A stretch of DNA of 64,000 nucleotides, from the NCBI GenBank assembly GCA_030068145.1, contig JAPJBO010000137.1, forward strand, positions 124,001 to 188,000, written 5' to 3'. How positions within the stretch are numbered: position 1 is the stretch's first letter; every line of letters starts with the position of its first letter. The translations under genes were made by a program, and so were the position numbers. This document shows positions 22,952-34,800 of this stretch, one piece after another. The notes below the pieces were generated by a model, which worked only from the letters and a program-made list of their open reading frames with translations, did not search any database and was not told the origin of the DNA. The stretch comes from Diplonema papillatum (Eukaryota; Euglenozoa; Diplonemea; Diplonemida; Diplonemidae).

Positions 22952-25619
22952 ATTGACGAGCTTCCTTTGTTGGGGAGGCGTGGTGACTGTTGTAGTGAAA
23001 GGTCACCAAACTGCTTCCCCGTAACTCTTTTCAGCGTTATTATCTTTGACTGACTGTTTAACACCTGCTTGTAGGAAATACTCAAGGTAGCCGCTTGTGA
23101 ATTGCAACTGGAGACAAGCATCCATGTGCTCGGTAGAAAATTGCAACAACTGCAAAAGTTGTGTCGTTGTTCCGTTCTGATTAAGGTGCTGACGGCAACC
23201 ACCGAGTATTTCGTCTCGCATACACACTACACCCTGGGCGTTGATACATGAGCGGTTTGCCGCTCATCGATGCCTCCCCCTCTCCATCTCTTCCTTCATC
23301 CCGTTTTGCACTGCTCTTGTTTTTCTTTGGCTCCTCCGCTCTCCTTGTTTTTAACCGTCGAAAAAGGTGTCCACGGAAGAGGCGGTCGTCAGCATTCCGG
23401 TGGTCGGGTTTCGAGTGTCGTGTCCAACACTGAGCGTCAGCCGCGCCCTGATGGGCCATCTCAGGAGGGTCTCACTTCGAAACTCTAGTTGTACACACTA
23501 TTGCTGCAGCGGTTGTGCGACAAAAGAAAAGACCAAGTGAAAGCAGCGAGTCATACCAAATGCTCAGTCTCTTACAAGGAGACCACAATTTTCCGCTGTA
23601 GAATGTTGACGGCCACCTTTAAGGAGCCCGGTCCCCGATCATTGTGGGAGTGGTGCCTTCGTTTTCCGTGCGTGCTCGAAACGAAGACATCTCAGCGCCA
23701 TTTGCACTGCCCGGTTGAGGAGTTGTTCACACACGACTCGCTTCAGACCCGCTCAGGTGCCTCGGCAACCAACAACTATCTCGTTTGTTTTTGTCCAACA
23801 AGAGCCCAATTTTGCCTTCAAAAGGTGGCATTAAACGCCACAAGGAAAATAGTATGCATACCATAGGAAGCTGATGAATGATGTATGAGCTCGCCGCCGC
23901 CTCCGCCTCAAGATTCCCGCATTCAGTTCATCGTTCGACAAAAAAACATTTCTCCACTGCGCACTGTTTTTGAACCAGTCGCAGTTAGCGCTGGCGAGCT
24001 CTTCTTCTTGTAGAACACAAACAGCGTCCAGTCGGCGATGAACCTAGTCATCCGTACTGGCAACGCTGGTTTTTATTTTTGTCCAGGCTGTCTGGTCTGG
24101 TCAGGTACAAGTTTTGTTCCCTTATATGTTGCCAATCTGCTTGTCAGCAACGGCGCAACGGCGCTACGGTAATCATTTGACGACCCTGACCCCGTTTGAG
24201 GACGACGTTTTTCTGCAGCAAAGCTACCGTGGGACACATCCGCTGCCGCTGCGTCAATTTGACTCGTGACGAAACGCATGCTATCCCGCCGTTGTTCACG
24301 GTTGCTCAAATGCAGTGTTCTTGACAGTCAACGCACCTCAATGTACTAATTGCTTTAGTTCAGTCAGTGCGGAACGCATGCACTCGCGCTTTTTCTCAAG
24401 CGCGAGCGTGACTAGGGCGCTCCTGCCCCTGTGCACGCCATGACATTCCAACCTAGACACTCCGAGCTGCTGTTGACGATGGGCATGGCTAAAACCTGGA
24501 TTGCTGTCTCAATCCCTCGCACGCCACACGGGTTACCCGTGGCATGACGTACGCTCAACCGACAAACAAAATGAAGTCGGAAAAAGACACGAGTCTCCAA
24601 TCTCACATGACACGACATTGGGCTAGTTTGTCGTCAGTTACAAAAGAGACCCCCCGAGTTGCCTTGAGGTCTACGCCTACCCTAAGGCTAGAAAGAAATG
24701 CTACACCGCAAACCAATACCGTATCGTGGAATCGCCGCGAGAATATGGAACCATCTGATTGCCTCCTCGTGGATGAGGGGGCCGACCAGAAGTCGGGAAC
24801 GCGAAGGTCGGACTCGGCGGCGAACCCCCCAAAACACAATCCGGATGCTTTGGCGTGGGGAGCATGGGATTTCCCCCCCGCCAACGACGCCTGCCCGCCT
24901 ACCAGTGCACGCAGAGAAAACAACGAGCAACGACGCGCCGTGGAGCAGGCTGCACGGGCACCAATTTCCCAACGGGAAACTCTGCCTTTTAGCCGCCGGC
25001 CGCCATTTTCCTGCTTGCAGATTTGGCCAGTCCTGAAGTGAACGGCAGGCGTGACCTTGACACTGTTTGGAACAGAGCCCTGGTCACGCGGTGCATTTTA
25101 CCGGGTCTCGCCGCCTTGTTCCTTCTTTTTAGCAACTCTGCCTGCGTCGAACCCCCCGCTCGCAGCACAGTTCATCTGTGCAAACGCCCATCCAACCCTC
25201 CAATTCCCTCAACCAAGAACAAGTTCCAATTCTTGCAACCGCCTCCCTCCAATTTCTTGAAGCTATCTTCTCACAAAACCTCCGTTTGTTCTTCTCCTCT
25301 TATACCCAGTTGTAACCGGCAGGTAGGCAAGGGGGTGTCGGGCGCCTCTACCTGTGCAAAAAAAAAGAGATCGGATTGCTACCGAACGTGAACTCGGCGT
25401 CGGTCGCAACAGGAGACTATAAAACCCCGATCTCTAAGTGAACTTGCACTCTAAAAATGTACGACACTTTTCGTGTGGTTTCGACGGTGAATCCTGCTTC
25501 TCTTGATTCGTGCCACTTCCCCGTGCGAGCGAGTCTCGGAACGGAAACTTCGCTACACCATCGTTACCCACTTTAAGTGCGACATACTATGCAGGTTTCG
25601 TCCATCTGAAAGCCGAAAA
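22952..25619 (+). other. Spacer between protease copies 3 and 4
   Basis: The 2,668-bp spacer has the same length as the preceding one and appears almost identical to it, including the foldback-like element (about 23070-23220) and the 70-bp inverted-repeat insertion (25366-25435). No gene is supported. Confidence 0.6.
25366..25435 (+). mobile_element. 70-bp inverted-repeat insertion upstream of copy 4
   Basis: Same element as at 19398-19467, with perfect 9-bp inverted ends and an internal TATAAAA at 25418-25424. It was presumably copied along with the whole 5,968-bp unit rather than inserted independently. Confidence 0.55.
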
Positions 25620-28600
25620 ATGAAATTGTTACTGAACCTTGCGCTGCTAGGCGCAAGCGTGTGGTCATGCGACGCACAAGACAAAGCCGTGTCGGCGATA
25701 GCGATGGCAACCGACAAACAGCTGGCTGCGGTGTCCGATGCGCAGTACCACGAAATCGCGACGGCGATTGCAAAGAACGACTTCGAGACGCTGAATGCGT
25801 TGCTCGACGACGTGCTGAACAGCACGGAGAACGGAGTGTACGGCATGCTTTTGCCGCGTGCAGGGTTTTTGATGGGCTGGGAAGGCATCAAGTACCCGGT
25901 GCTGGACTCGGCAGCTAGCCACTTGGAGATAGGTGTCACTTCGAGAGAATCACCTGAAGCGAAGATAATGCACACGGCATTGTCGGACTCGGGTGAGTTC
26001 GTGGTTTCCGACATCCCTGTGAAGACAGTTGTTGACGACGCTGGCAACATGGTGTGGTACTTGGACATCAAGTCAGCCATGGCAGCAGGTGTCGGTGTGT
26101 TGTCTGTGGCGCTGTCAGACACGGATGTGCTCCTTTACCCTGTGCTGGAGCGGCTTTGGCCGTGCAAAGGCAGTGCAAGCTCGTCTTGTAGTACCCGTGA
26201 CTACGCATGTTTCGTCAAAATGCACGGCGAATGCGTCGACGGCGACAATGAAACAAGCATCTTTGGCCGTGTTGCTGGCTACGTCCACACGAAGTACCCC
26301 GGCGGTGAGGTGAAGTTTCAGCTCATGACAGAAATCGAGGAAGACGCTGCAGATGTTGATCCTGGTATGTATTGCATACTCGCAGTCAGCACGATGCAGT
26401 GCTAGCATGCGTTTTCTGCTTCCCTGTCTAGACACCGGACAGCAGAGAGAGTTGTAGAGTGAGCGTGCCACGTACTCGGGTGAGATGTGCCGCCTGTGAA
26501 TCCCTTGCAGCCTACACGCATGGATGGATGAGGTTGTGTTCACGAACTCAAAACCTGCCACTATCACATTGACCTCGAACACACACCCGCAGCTCCACTC
26601 TGGTGGAAAGCGATTGTTTCGAAGGAACGGGTGTCGTCGGTTCCTGTCATTTCGTGGATGGACGAGACAGGTGCGGTGCACCCGTGCGAGGTGCAAAAGG
26701 AACTCACATCTGAGGGTGACGGGTTGGTCGGTGTGCAGTTCAGAGTGAACGCAAAAGAGTTGAACGTGACAGCGTCTGAGGGCCTCCTCATTGTCGACGC
26801 GTCATCGACGACCGACGAGAGGAGGATGAACGAGGAGAAGATGATGGCGCAAAGTGCTTGGGGTGCCCTGACGCCGGTTCCTGACAAGTTCCTGCCGCTG
26901 TTCGGTTGGTTCTGGAAGGACAAGACTTGGACTGCCTCCGGCTGCTTCCGGGTCCACGACTGGTGGACAGGCCCCAACGCAGCTGGCGTAGTGCACCCGT
27001 TGGACAGGATATCTGTGAGAGTGGCTTCGAGTCTCGTGTTCAACATCTTCGTCCCTTGGGGCACAAGGAGCACAGACCAGAACGGCTGCTACTCCATCTC
27101 AAAGACGTTCACGGGTCCGTTTGCCTCAAACAAACGGACTGTTCGAGTATTGCTCGATTTCAACAACAACGTCGTGAGGGTGGCAAACCCGTTCGACCTG
27201 TCAGTGATATTTACGTGGGGCTACTTCGTGGCGCAGGTGGCTACACAAGTTAGCCAAAACGTCAACTTCGGCACGAACACATTCTTCGGCAATTCGGGCA
27301 GTGGGCCGATCCTTCCCGTGTTCCTGGATGAGGTCCGCCGCAGGCAAGCAATGACCTTCTGGACTCTGCAGAGATACCAAGACCTTCTTTGGGTGAACGG
27401 CGGATCCAGTTTGGCCTTCAACACGTATGCATCCCACTCCTCCACCTTGGCCAAACACAAAGTTTCGAGTCGGCAGTCGCAGGGAATACCGAGCATGCAG
27501 TTTATTTGCCATTCGCTTTGGAAAGACACGATCACTAGGACCGTAGAACTCAAGTCCTAAGTCCTCTGTGGCGTAATTAATTTCAAAAATCCATTCAACA
27601 GGAAATACGTCTTCGCGTACCCGACAGTTGGCGGCGTTGCTTTGGACATTGGCGTGCAGATGATCATGGTCGGGCCGCAGTGGTGGGATCTGATGACGGT
27701 GCTACACGAGGCATCGCACGTGTGGCACTACCAGCATATGAGCGGTAGCTTCTTCCCTTCGATCTTGGTAGACCTTCTGAACGGATGCAGCACACACAAC
27801 TGTCAAGAGACGCCGGCGGTCGGATTCTTGGAAGGCTTCGCCGAGTTTGCAGCAAACTCGATCCTCTGCGGATCGATCTGGAACTCGTGGATGTGCAACG
27901 CGCGAGACGGCGGGAAGAGCTTCGTCTGGCTGCGGAACCACGCCGCGTGTTTGAACCCAGGAAATTGTTTGGGACAACTGCCTGTGCAACCGGGCTTGAC
28001 GAATGTGTGGAGGCTTATCCGCAACGACGACGGCAACACGCACGGCTTGATGCTGCTGATCGACGACAACTTCTACCGCAGGAACTTCCAAGGCAACACC
28101 AACTCACCTTGGGGCATTGCGACTGTTAACGGCGGCGTGCAACTGAACCCGTCATGCCTCTGGTACCCAAACCAGATGACTCTGTGGCAGGTCATGCGAG
28201 GATTCCTACCTGCGCCAGGACTTCCTTCGTTCGTCGACCGCTGGACGACGTTGTTAAGCTTCTACTCACGACTCCGGAGCATCTACGAGCCGAACGATTT
28301 TTCAGCAGGATGGTTCGAGGACAGGCTTCGGTTCCTTGAGACGCAGACGTTGCTGAACCCGTGGCAGATCTGCCGGGACCCTTGCCCAAACCCTGCCATC
28401 TGGTGGGACAGCACGCCAAAGCAAGGTTGGTACGACTTCGCCAACTGCGTTATTGGCCTGGCGCCGGCCGGTGCGTTCATTCAGAACAACAAGTACTACA
28501 TACCTCGTACTATGACGTGCCCTGCCGGCAGCGTGACCAGTGCGGACCCGATGTGCTACGTCATGACGTTGACGCCCCCATGGGATTGGAAGTTCCTGTC

Positions 28601-28895
28601 GCCATCAGGAACGTCTGTCGATGCGTATTGGACCGGAGGAATGTTTGGTACATGCCCGAACGGCTACACAGTACTAAGTGTTCATCCATTTTTGGGCACG
28701 CGCTGTCGAGTGTACACGGCACCGGCTGGGCATACAGTGCAGGTACGACAAAGCTACCAGATTTGGGTGTCGAAAGGCATGTCGTGTTCAGATGGAGTAC
28801 TTGACTCTGTCGGATGCTACATGGGACATCCTCCGGCGGGCACGAACGCGTTCGTGTGGGGCACAACCGTGAGGTGGTACTACACGCCCCAGTAG
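25620..28895 (+). CDS. Secreted zinc metalloprotease-like protein, tandem copy 4 (mosaic)
   Basis: Exons are 25620-26364, 26593-27424 and 27602-28895, joined in the same phases into 956 residues. Exon 1, intron 1 and almost all of exon 2 match the other copies nearly perfectly. Intron 2 is 177 nt instead of 195 and largely different. Exon 3 starts with scattered substitutions (including Asn to Asp just before the HEASH helix), is then identical through the catalytic region, and diverges sharply from about 28345 to 28790 with two codons fewer. It ends identical again. HEASH, the E-G-F-A-E segment and the cysteines around the C-terminal domain are kept. The pattern suggests an older, diverged gene partly overwritten by gene conversion. 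It probably makes an active enzyme with an altered C-terminal domain. Confidence 0.8.
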
Positions 28896-30575
28896 ATTGA
28901 CGAGCTTCGTTTTTTGTTGGGGCTCCAGCTGCACGGAAGAGGGGACGAAAGAGGTTGCCAACAAATTACTGCCAGCTTCCTTTTTTCCCGCGGCATGAGC
29001 CTGATGATTCCGTGCGGGGTGAGAGACCGAAAACGGCGTTTGAGCGCGCGGCGTATTATCTCCCGTCTTTTTCCCTCTCGGCGAGGTTGCCAAACGACTT
29101 CCCCGTATCCCCGGTAGAGTGATATGGACTCCGAAGAGACAACACGTTGCCCGAAAATAATTGTTCTTCTCGCAAAGCGGACTTCCATTTGAGTTGGCGG
29201 CAGGAGACCATTTTATTCGGGTACCACCAGTCACCTATAGTATCGAGCCGATGAGGCAACTCGTTGCCGATTTTGTCCTCTTCCTCTCTTGACGGAAAAA
29301 ATACTCGAGGTAGCCGCCATTGGCGGAGGAGTCCTCCTCCACACGAAGCGTATGAGTTCGAGACTTCGTGCAAGTATCATACACTCTGCGTTGACTTTCA
29401 TAGTGAGATCTAATCTATCTTTGGCAAACCATTGAATTGTCCTCTAGTGAAGGTGCCGGTACAAGGCCTGGTCATGGCATAGGCCTCCCCTTCATGTTCC
29501 TCAGTAGTAGCATGGGGTTGGAAATGATGCTTCATCATAGGATGTGTGTTCATGAATGAGGCCAGGCGGCACCGTTCGAGTATTTCATTTTGCATCCAAC
29601 TCAACTACACCTCTTGGCGTTGATACATGAGCGATGGCTGCTCATCGACTCCACCTTCACCTCCTTGTCTCTTCCCTTCCACTCTCTCGTTTTTATTTGG
29701 CCGCTATTTCGCCTTTTTTCCGCTACACCAACTGTCCAAAAAGGCGGGGTGGAGCTGCGACACAGGCGCGAGCGGTGCCTTAATTGTCCGTGCGTTCTTG
29801 CACGAAGACTTCCGGGCGCCGGTCGCGCTTCCTGGTCGAGACGGTTGTTTTTGCAGACAACCTCCTTTCTCCAGATCAGCTCAAGTGCCTCAGCAGCCAC
29901 CCAAGCGATTCCCTTTTTTACTTTCTCTTTTTAGCAGGACAAAGCAAACACTCGACAATGAACGTAATCATCCGCACGGCGGGTGGGTGGGGGCCGGGGG
30001 GCGATTCTTTTTAATCTCGTCTTTTTTGACCGGTCTCATTTACTTGGGCAGTCTCAGACGATGCACCGTGAGCCAGTCCACCCCTATTTCTGCTAGCGGG
30101 CTGTGCATTTCGCAAGGCTTGAACTGTCGAGGGGGCGAGTTGCATACTGGCTGGTCGTTGGGGGAACGAGAACTTGAGGCGCAAGCCTCTCACGACGATA
30201 CACCTCGTGCCAGCAAGCCAAAACTGAACTGCTTCACGGATTTGTACGGCACACGCAACAGGTTCGCATTGAAAGTAGTAGTTGGCAACGTACTGCATGC
30301 AACTTGCCAAAGCAGGTGAGTTCCGCTAATGCGCACGAACAAGATCACAACCCGTCAAGTTCTGCCGGAATACGGTGGACTGGCTCAACAATGCTGCAAG
30401 GGAAAACAAACAGAGCGCACACCGACATACAAACCGACGATTACAGCGATGCCCCACCTCGCCCCATCCCCCGTTTTCTTTGAGGAGTTTAGGTCTGCAT
30501 GCATGTCAAAACCGGGCAATTCCCCGTTGCTGACGCGCAACCCAGACTTTTTTTTACATAAGCGCCAGCTTGAAA

Positions 30576-30813
30576 GGAAATGCTCGACGATGCTGCCCGA
30601 CAAAGAACAGAAGGGATCCCAAGTGCTGTAACTACCGAACCACGTGTTGAACGGACGTGAGGTCATGCGGGTCTACCCCTACACGACAAACCACACAAAC
30701 ACAACATGGATGGTGTAAGCGAAGAACAAAGATTGTGTTTGTATTGTATTTGCCCCTTACCTCTATATTTCCCCCCTTCCATTCGGAGTCGAAGCAGCTA
30801 CGTCGAGTATTTT
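30576..30813 (+). mobile_element. Family B foldback element, copy 1
   Basis: The left end reads GGAAATGCTCGACGATGCTG and the right end GCAGCTACGTCGAGTATTTT, an imperfect inverted pair. Similarity to copies at 41606-41860 and 58427-58685 extends outward to a T-run and ACATAAGCGCCAGCTTGAA on the left side. There is no coding capacity, so it fits a MITE-like non-autonomous DNA element. Confidence 0.65.
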
Positions 30814-31195
30814 CTTCACATTTCTTTCTGCGTTGCAATATTCAGACGTGGCGCTGCGTGAGTTCTTCCTGTTTCATGGAAAGAAAATCTGCCTCTTGTT
30901 GTGGCTGGCCTCTGCTTCACCGAATGCTTTTGTGCCCGGCTTTTGAATGCAGCGAATGAAGGCACATAGCGAGCTCGCAGTGTGCTCAGGTGGTTATTAC
31001 GGTGCTGTCGAGAATGACCACCAGCCGTTCCACTGCTGCAGTGATTCTTGCAAAACGACACCACAATCTGTCCCACACACGGATCGTCGGAAACGCAAAA
31101 ACCGACAGCCCCGGTACCTCGTGGGTTCATTCGCATCCCTTCTAATTCATGCATTGCACCTCTGAAATAATAAAACGTGTGTCATCTCTTTTTCT

Positions 31196-31265
31196 TTGAA
31201 GAAGACTTGATACTGGCACCAAGCATGCAAGGCAGTGATCTGCCTAACCACAAGATTCACCCCCT
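31196..31265 (+). repeat. Element A copy (GAAGAAGACTTGATACT)
   Basis: This short element begins TTGAAGAAGACTTGATACTG and continues with a small hairpin AGGCAGTGATCTGCCT. Two partial copies of its second half follow at about 31275-31300 and 31372-31412. Related copies lie in myosin introns 2 and 3, near the end of the seven-helix gene, and at 62860. Confidence 0.55.
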
Positions 31266-31424
31266 ATTTTCTTAAACATGCATGCCAGGCAGTGTTGTGC
31301 AGGGGACTCTACGTTTCCCTCATGCATTTTTGCGCTCTCTTTCCTCTATCTCATTCGAAGGAAACTAGCAATTATACATGAGAGTCAGTGTTCTGCCTAC
31401 AATTAAACTAACATGCACCCGTGC

Positions 31425-31527
31425 ACCCCCTCCAACCAATCCAAACTCGTTCTTTACAACCGCCTCTCTTCCATTTCCCGAAGCTATCTCTCACGAAAAA
31501 TCGGACCTCCGTTTTTTCCCTTCTGAA
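31425..31527 (+). repeat. Module shared with protease 5' regions
   Basis: The sequence around ACAACCGCCTCTCTTCCATT and GAAGCTATCTCTCACGAAAA resembles 19215-19330, 25183-25298 and, more loosely, 13325-13420 in the protease spacers. In both settings it sits about 350 bp before a start codon. It could be a shared promoter or 5' untranslated module, or a repeat. Confidence 0.4.
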
Positions 31528-31853
31528 CTCTTTGCATCGTCCGCGAAACACCTGAGCTCCTCCATTTGCGGAGGTTCGCTAAGAACCGCCTTTTCAGGCC
31601 AAGCCTAAGTGTAAACCAATAAGGACCGCTGGGAGCAGTGGTACAGCTCTCTCCAGCGCGTATGCTTGCTGGCTGTCCTGTGTAGTCGCTTATGTTTTAG
31701 CCCACTGGCGTACGATCGCCACGATCGCTATAGTCGCTTTCTTGCGATGGCCGAACGCACTGAGGCAAAAACTAACAACAACTAAGGAGGGGAGACGGCA
31801 TTGGGGACAGCACATCGAGGTAGAGGGGCATCTTCTGGCCGCCTCGCGCCGGG

Positions 31854-34800
31854 ATGTCGAATGCTGTCGAGGTCGGTGACAGAGTGTTTTTCAGCCATCC
31901 GGAAGACAGCTGGTTGATAGGAACCGTGCGCGATGTGTCGGCGAAGTACAAAACGTGCGTCGACGACAACGGGCGGGAGTTCCAAGCACAAGAAGTCCAC
32001 AAGGTGATCCAGTCGAGCCTGGACCCAGTACACGACCTGCTCAAGATGAGCTACTTGCACGATAGCACGCTGCTGCACCACGTGCGGGAGAGGTACTGGA
32101 AGAATACGATTTACACCAACATCGGCCCCATCATCCTCGCTCTGAACCCTTACAACTACAACCTCCCGATGTACAACGACAAGAACATGCCGAATTACAT
32201 CAAAGAGGGCATGACCGTCCTGTCCCACGGGTCGAAGCAGGTGCCGCACTCGTGGTCCATCGCGCACCAGGCGTACTGTTTGATGCGGATGAAGCAGCAG
32301 AACCAGTCGATCCTCGTCAGCGGCGAAAGTGGCGCGGGGAAGACCGAGGCCGTCAAGATCGTGATGAAGTACGTCGGCGAGCTCAGCACGCAGGCAGCAA
32401 CTGCTGAGGAGAAACAGGTGCCGCCGCCGCCCCATCCTCCCCCTCTTATGTCCTAGAATGTTTCCATTTTTCCGGCGTGTTGCGTGACACCTTGGGCCAG
32501 ATTAACGACTCTTGGCAAGTCTTGCTGATACCCAAAGCTCCCCCTGAATGAGGTCGGGAACAGGTTCCCGCGAGGAGGGAAAACCCCGTATTCCGAATAT
32601 TTCAGGCGAACGAGCATCAAAACGAGTATCCCCAGTAAAAGTAAACCTGTACCTGTTGGGGCTGATGCAGAAAAGCCCATCTTTTGCCTAACTTGTGTGT
32701 AGTTACATCAACCGTTTTCAACGCAGGTCGCGCGACAGACGAACGCGAAGGTGACCAGCACAAGCCCGATCCTCGAGACATTCGGCAACGCGAAGACGAC
32801 GCGCAACGACAACTCGTCCCGGTTCGGAAAGTTCATGAAGATGAAATTCAACGACCACGGCATGCTCGTCGGCGCGCACATCACACCGTACCTGCTCGAA
32901 CGGAGCCGAGTCATCCAGCACGGGCTGGGCGAGCGAGGGTACCACGCCTTCTATCAACTCGTCGCCGGGGCGTCGCCAGAAGACAAAAGACGCATGCAAC
33001 TCGGCGAAGTTGGCGATTACCGCGCCCTGAACGCGGGCGGCGCCCCGTCTATCGCAGGAGTCGACGACGCTGAAGAGTACAATTTGACGCGCGAGGCGAT
33101 GACGGTGGTCGGCATCACGAAGCAGGAGCAAGACAGCATCTACAACATCCTCGCGGCCATCCTGCACCTGACCAACTGCGCGTTCAAGGAAAGGGATGGG
33201 AAGAGTTTCCTCTCCGACGCCGACAGCCGCACGGTGTCGTTCGTGTGCCGGGATTTGCTGAAGATCGATGCGGCCGTCCTGCTCGAGGACTTGACATCCA
33301 CCACCAAAACAGTGGCCGGCGACACTTACACAACATCCCTGGACAAGGACCACGCTACGGAGCAGCGCGACTCACTATGCAAAGCGCTGTACGAGCATGT
33401 GTTCTTGTGGCTGGTCAACCGGATCAACGGCTTGATCGACGTCGAGCGGAGCGAGACGAACTGGATCGGCTTGCTGGACATTTTCGGCTTCGAGCACTTC
33501 GAGAAAAATTCGTTCGAGCAGCTCTGCATCAACCTGACGAACGAGCAGTTGCAGCAGCACTACAACAACTACATTTTCACCCGCGACCTGAACGAGTGCA
33601 GGGACGAGGGCATCGACACGCAGTCCATCGTGTTCAAGGACAACCAAGGCACCCTCGACCTGATCACCTCCGCGCTCGGCGTCCTGTCCCTCCTCGACGA
33701 AGAGGTGCAGCTCCGCAAAGGAAGCGACCACTCTTTCATCTCGAAACTCGCCGAAGCGCAAGGCAGTCATGGCAGCTACGTCAAGCACCGGCTGGACCGC
33801 GACACTTTCGGCATCCGTCACTACGCGGGCACCGTCATGTACACGGTAGACGGCTGGCGGGAAAAGAACATGGACACCCTCAAGAATACAATCAAGCAGC
33901 TTGTACGAACGTCGACGGACAACTTCATCAAGAACGTGCTTCCCGCGCCTGTAGAAATTGTATGCCTCACCCCCCGACTTAGGGAGCTCGCCACTCCCTT
34001 TTCCCACTTTTGCATTTCTTTTCCCTGCAACGTCTTCTTCGAAGAAGACTTGATGCTAACACCAATTATGCGTGAGGAGCAGTGTTCTGCCTTTTAAGCT
34101 ACGATTCTCCCCACAAAACTCTGCATTCCCGCGAACAAAATGAGACGCTAGCATCAAACATACACCGAAAAAGGCAAGATTCTGCCCAAACACGAACGTA
34201 ATATTTCCCCCCAAGGATGGATCAGAGGGACTGCTGAAGCGACGGGTTGGCAAGATGGTTTTCCGTGCAGCTTGCAGCTTTCCCGCAGCCACCAGACCAA
34301 CGGAGATTGTTCTTTGCAGGAAAAAGGAACCGAGCACACCTGCGATCCGTAAAAGAGTCGTCATTTTCCCATCAAGGTGTTAGCCGCCGCCGTAGGCCGC
34401 GCAGTCGCGAGGAAGAAGAGGGCCCGCAGCGTTACAAGGCGGCGATCCCCCGCGAGACGAGCTCGCCCGCCGGCCAGAGCGCCCGCTGCAGCACCAACTC
34501 CGGTGCCGCCACTCACTGTGGCAGAGCCGCAACCTGCAGCGCGCCTCCGGAGCGACTTACGCCCGCCGTAGCAGTGCGAAGAGAAGTGAGGAGACTGGAA
34601 ACTCCCCGGAGAGATGGTCCCTGCACTCTAACTCGTCTCTCTCTCTCTCTCTCTCTCTCATTTTCTCGTCTGCCACTGCCCGCCACCCTTTGTACGACGG
34701 CCTGGTGCTTGCAGATCTGTTTCAAGTATCCACCATAGCTCAGTTTGTGTTGCTGAAAGTTTTCACGTCCCTTTCTCGAAACAGGTGGGTCGGAAGCCGA

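Larger units (their letters stand above)
7870..30100 (+). repeat. Tandem array of four protease gene units
   Basis: The start codons of the four copies are at 7902, 13684, 19652 and 25620, giving steps of 5,782, 5,968 and 5,968 bp. Genes and spacers repeat together. The spacer after copy 2 (16984-19651) and the spacer after copy 3 (22952-25619) have the same length and look nearly base-for-base identical. The spacer after copy 1 (11202-13683) is an alignable but diverged version with insertions and deletions. A still more diverged spacer follows copy 4, traceable to about 30.1 kb. The pattern fits an old duplication followed by a very recent one, by unequal exchange or gene conversion. Confidence 0.92.
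28896..31853. other. Region between the protease array and the myosin gene
   Basis: No supported gene. To about 30.1 kb it is a diverged version of the array spacer, sharing the GTTGATACATGAGCG and CATCCG-type landmarks at 29617 and 29965. It then holds a family E repeat (about 30270-30345), a family B foldback (30576-30813), element A copies (31196-31265 and 31372-31412), and a module at 31425-31527 that is also found upstream of the protease copies. ORFs such as 29627-30319 lack recognisable domains. Confidence 0.45.
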
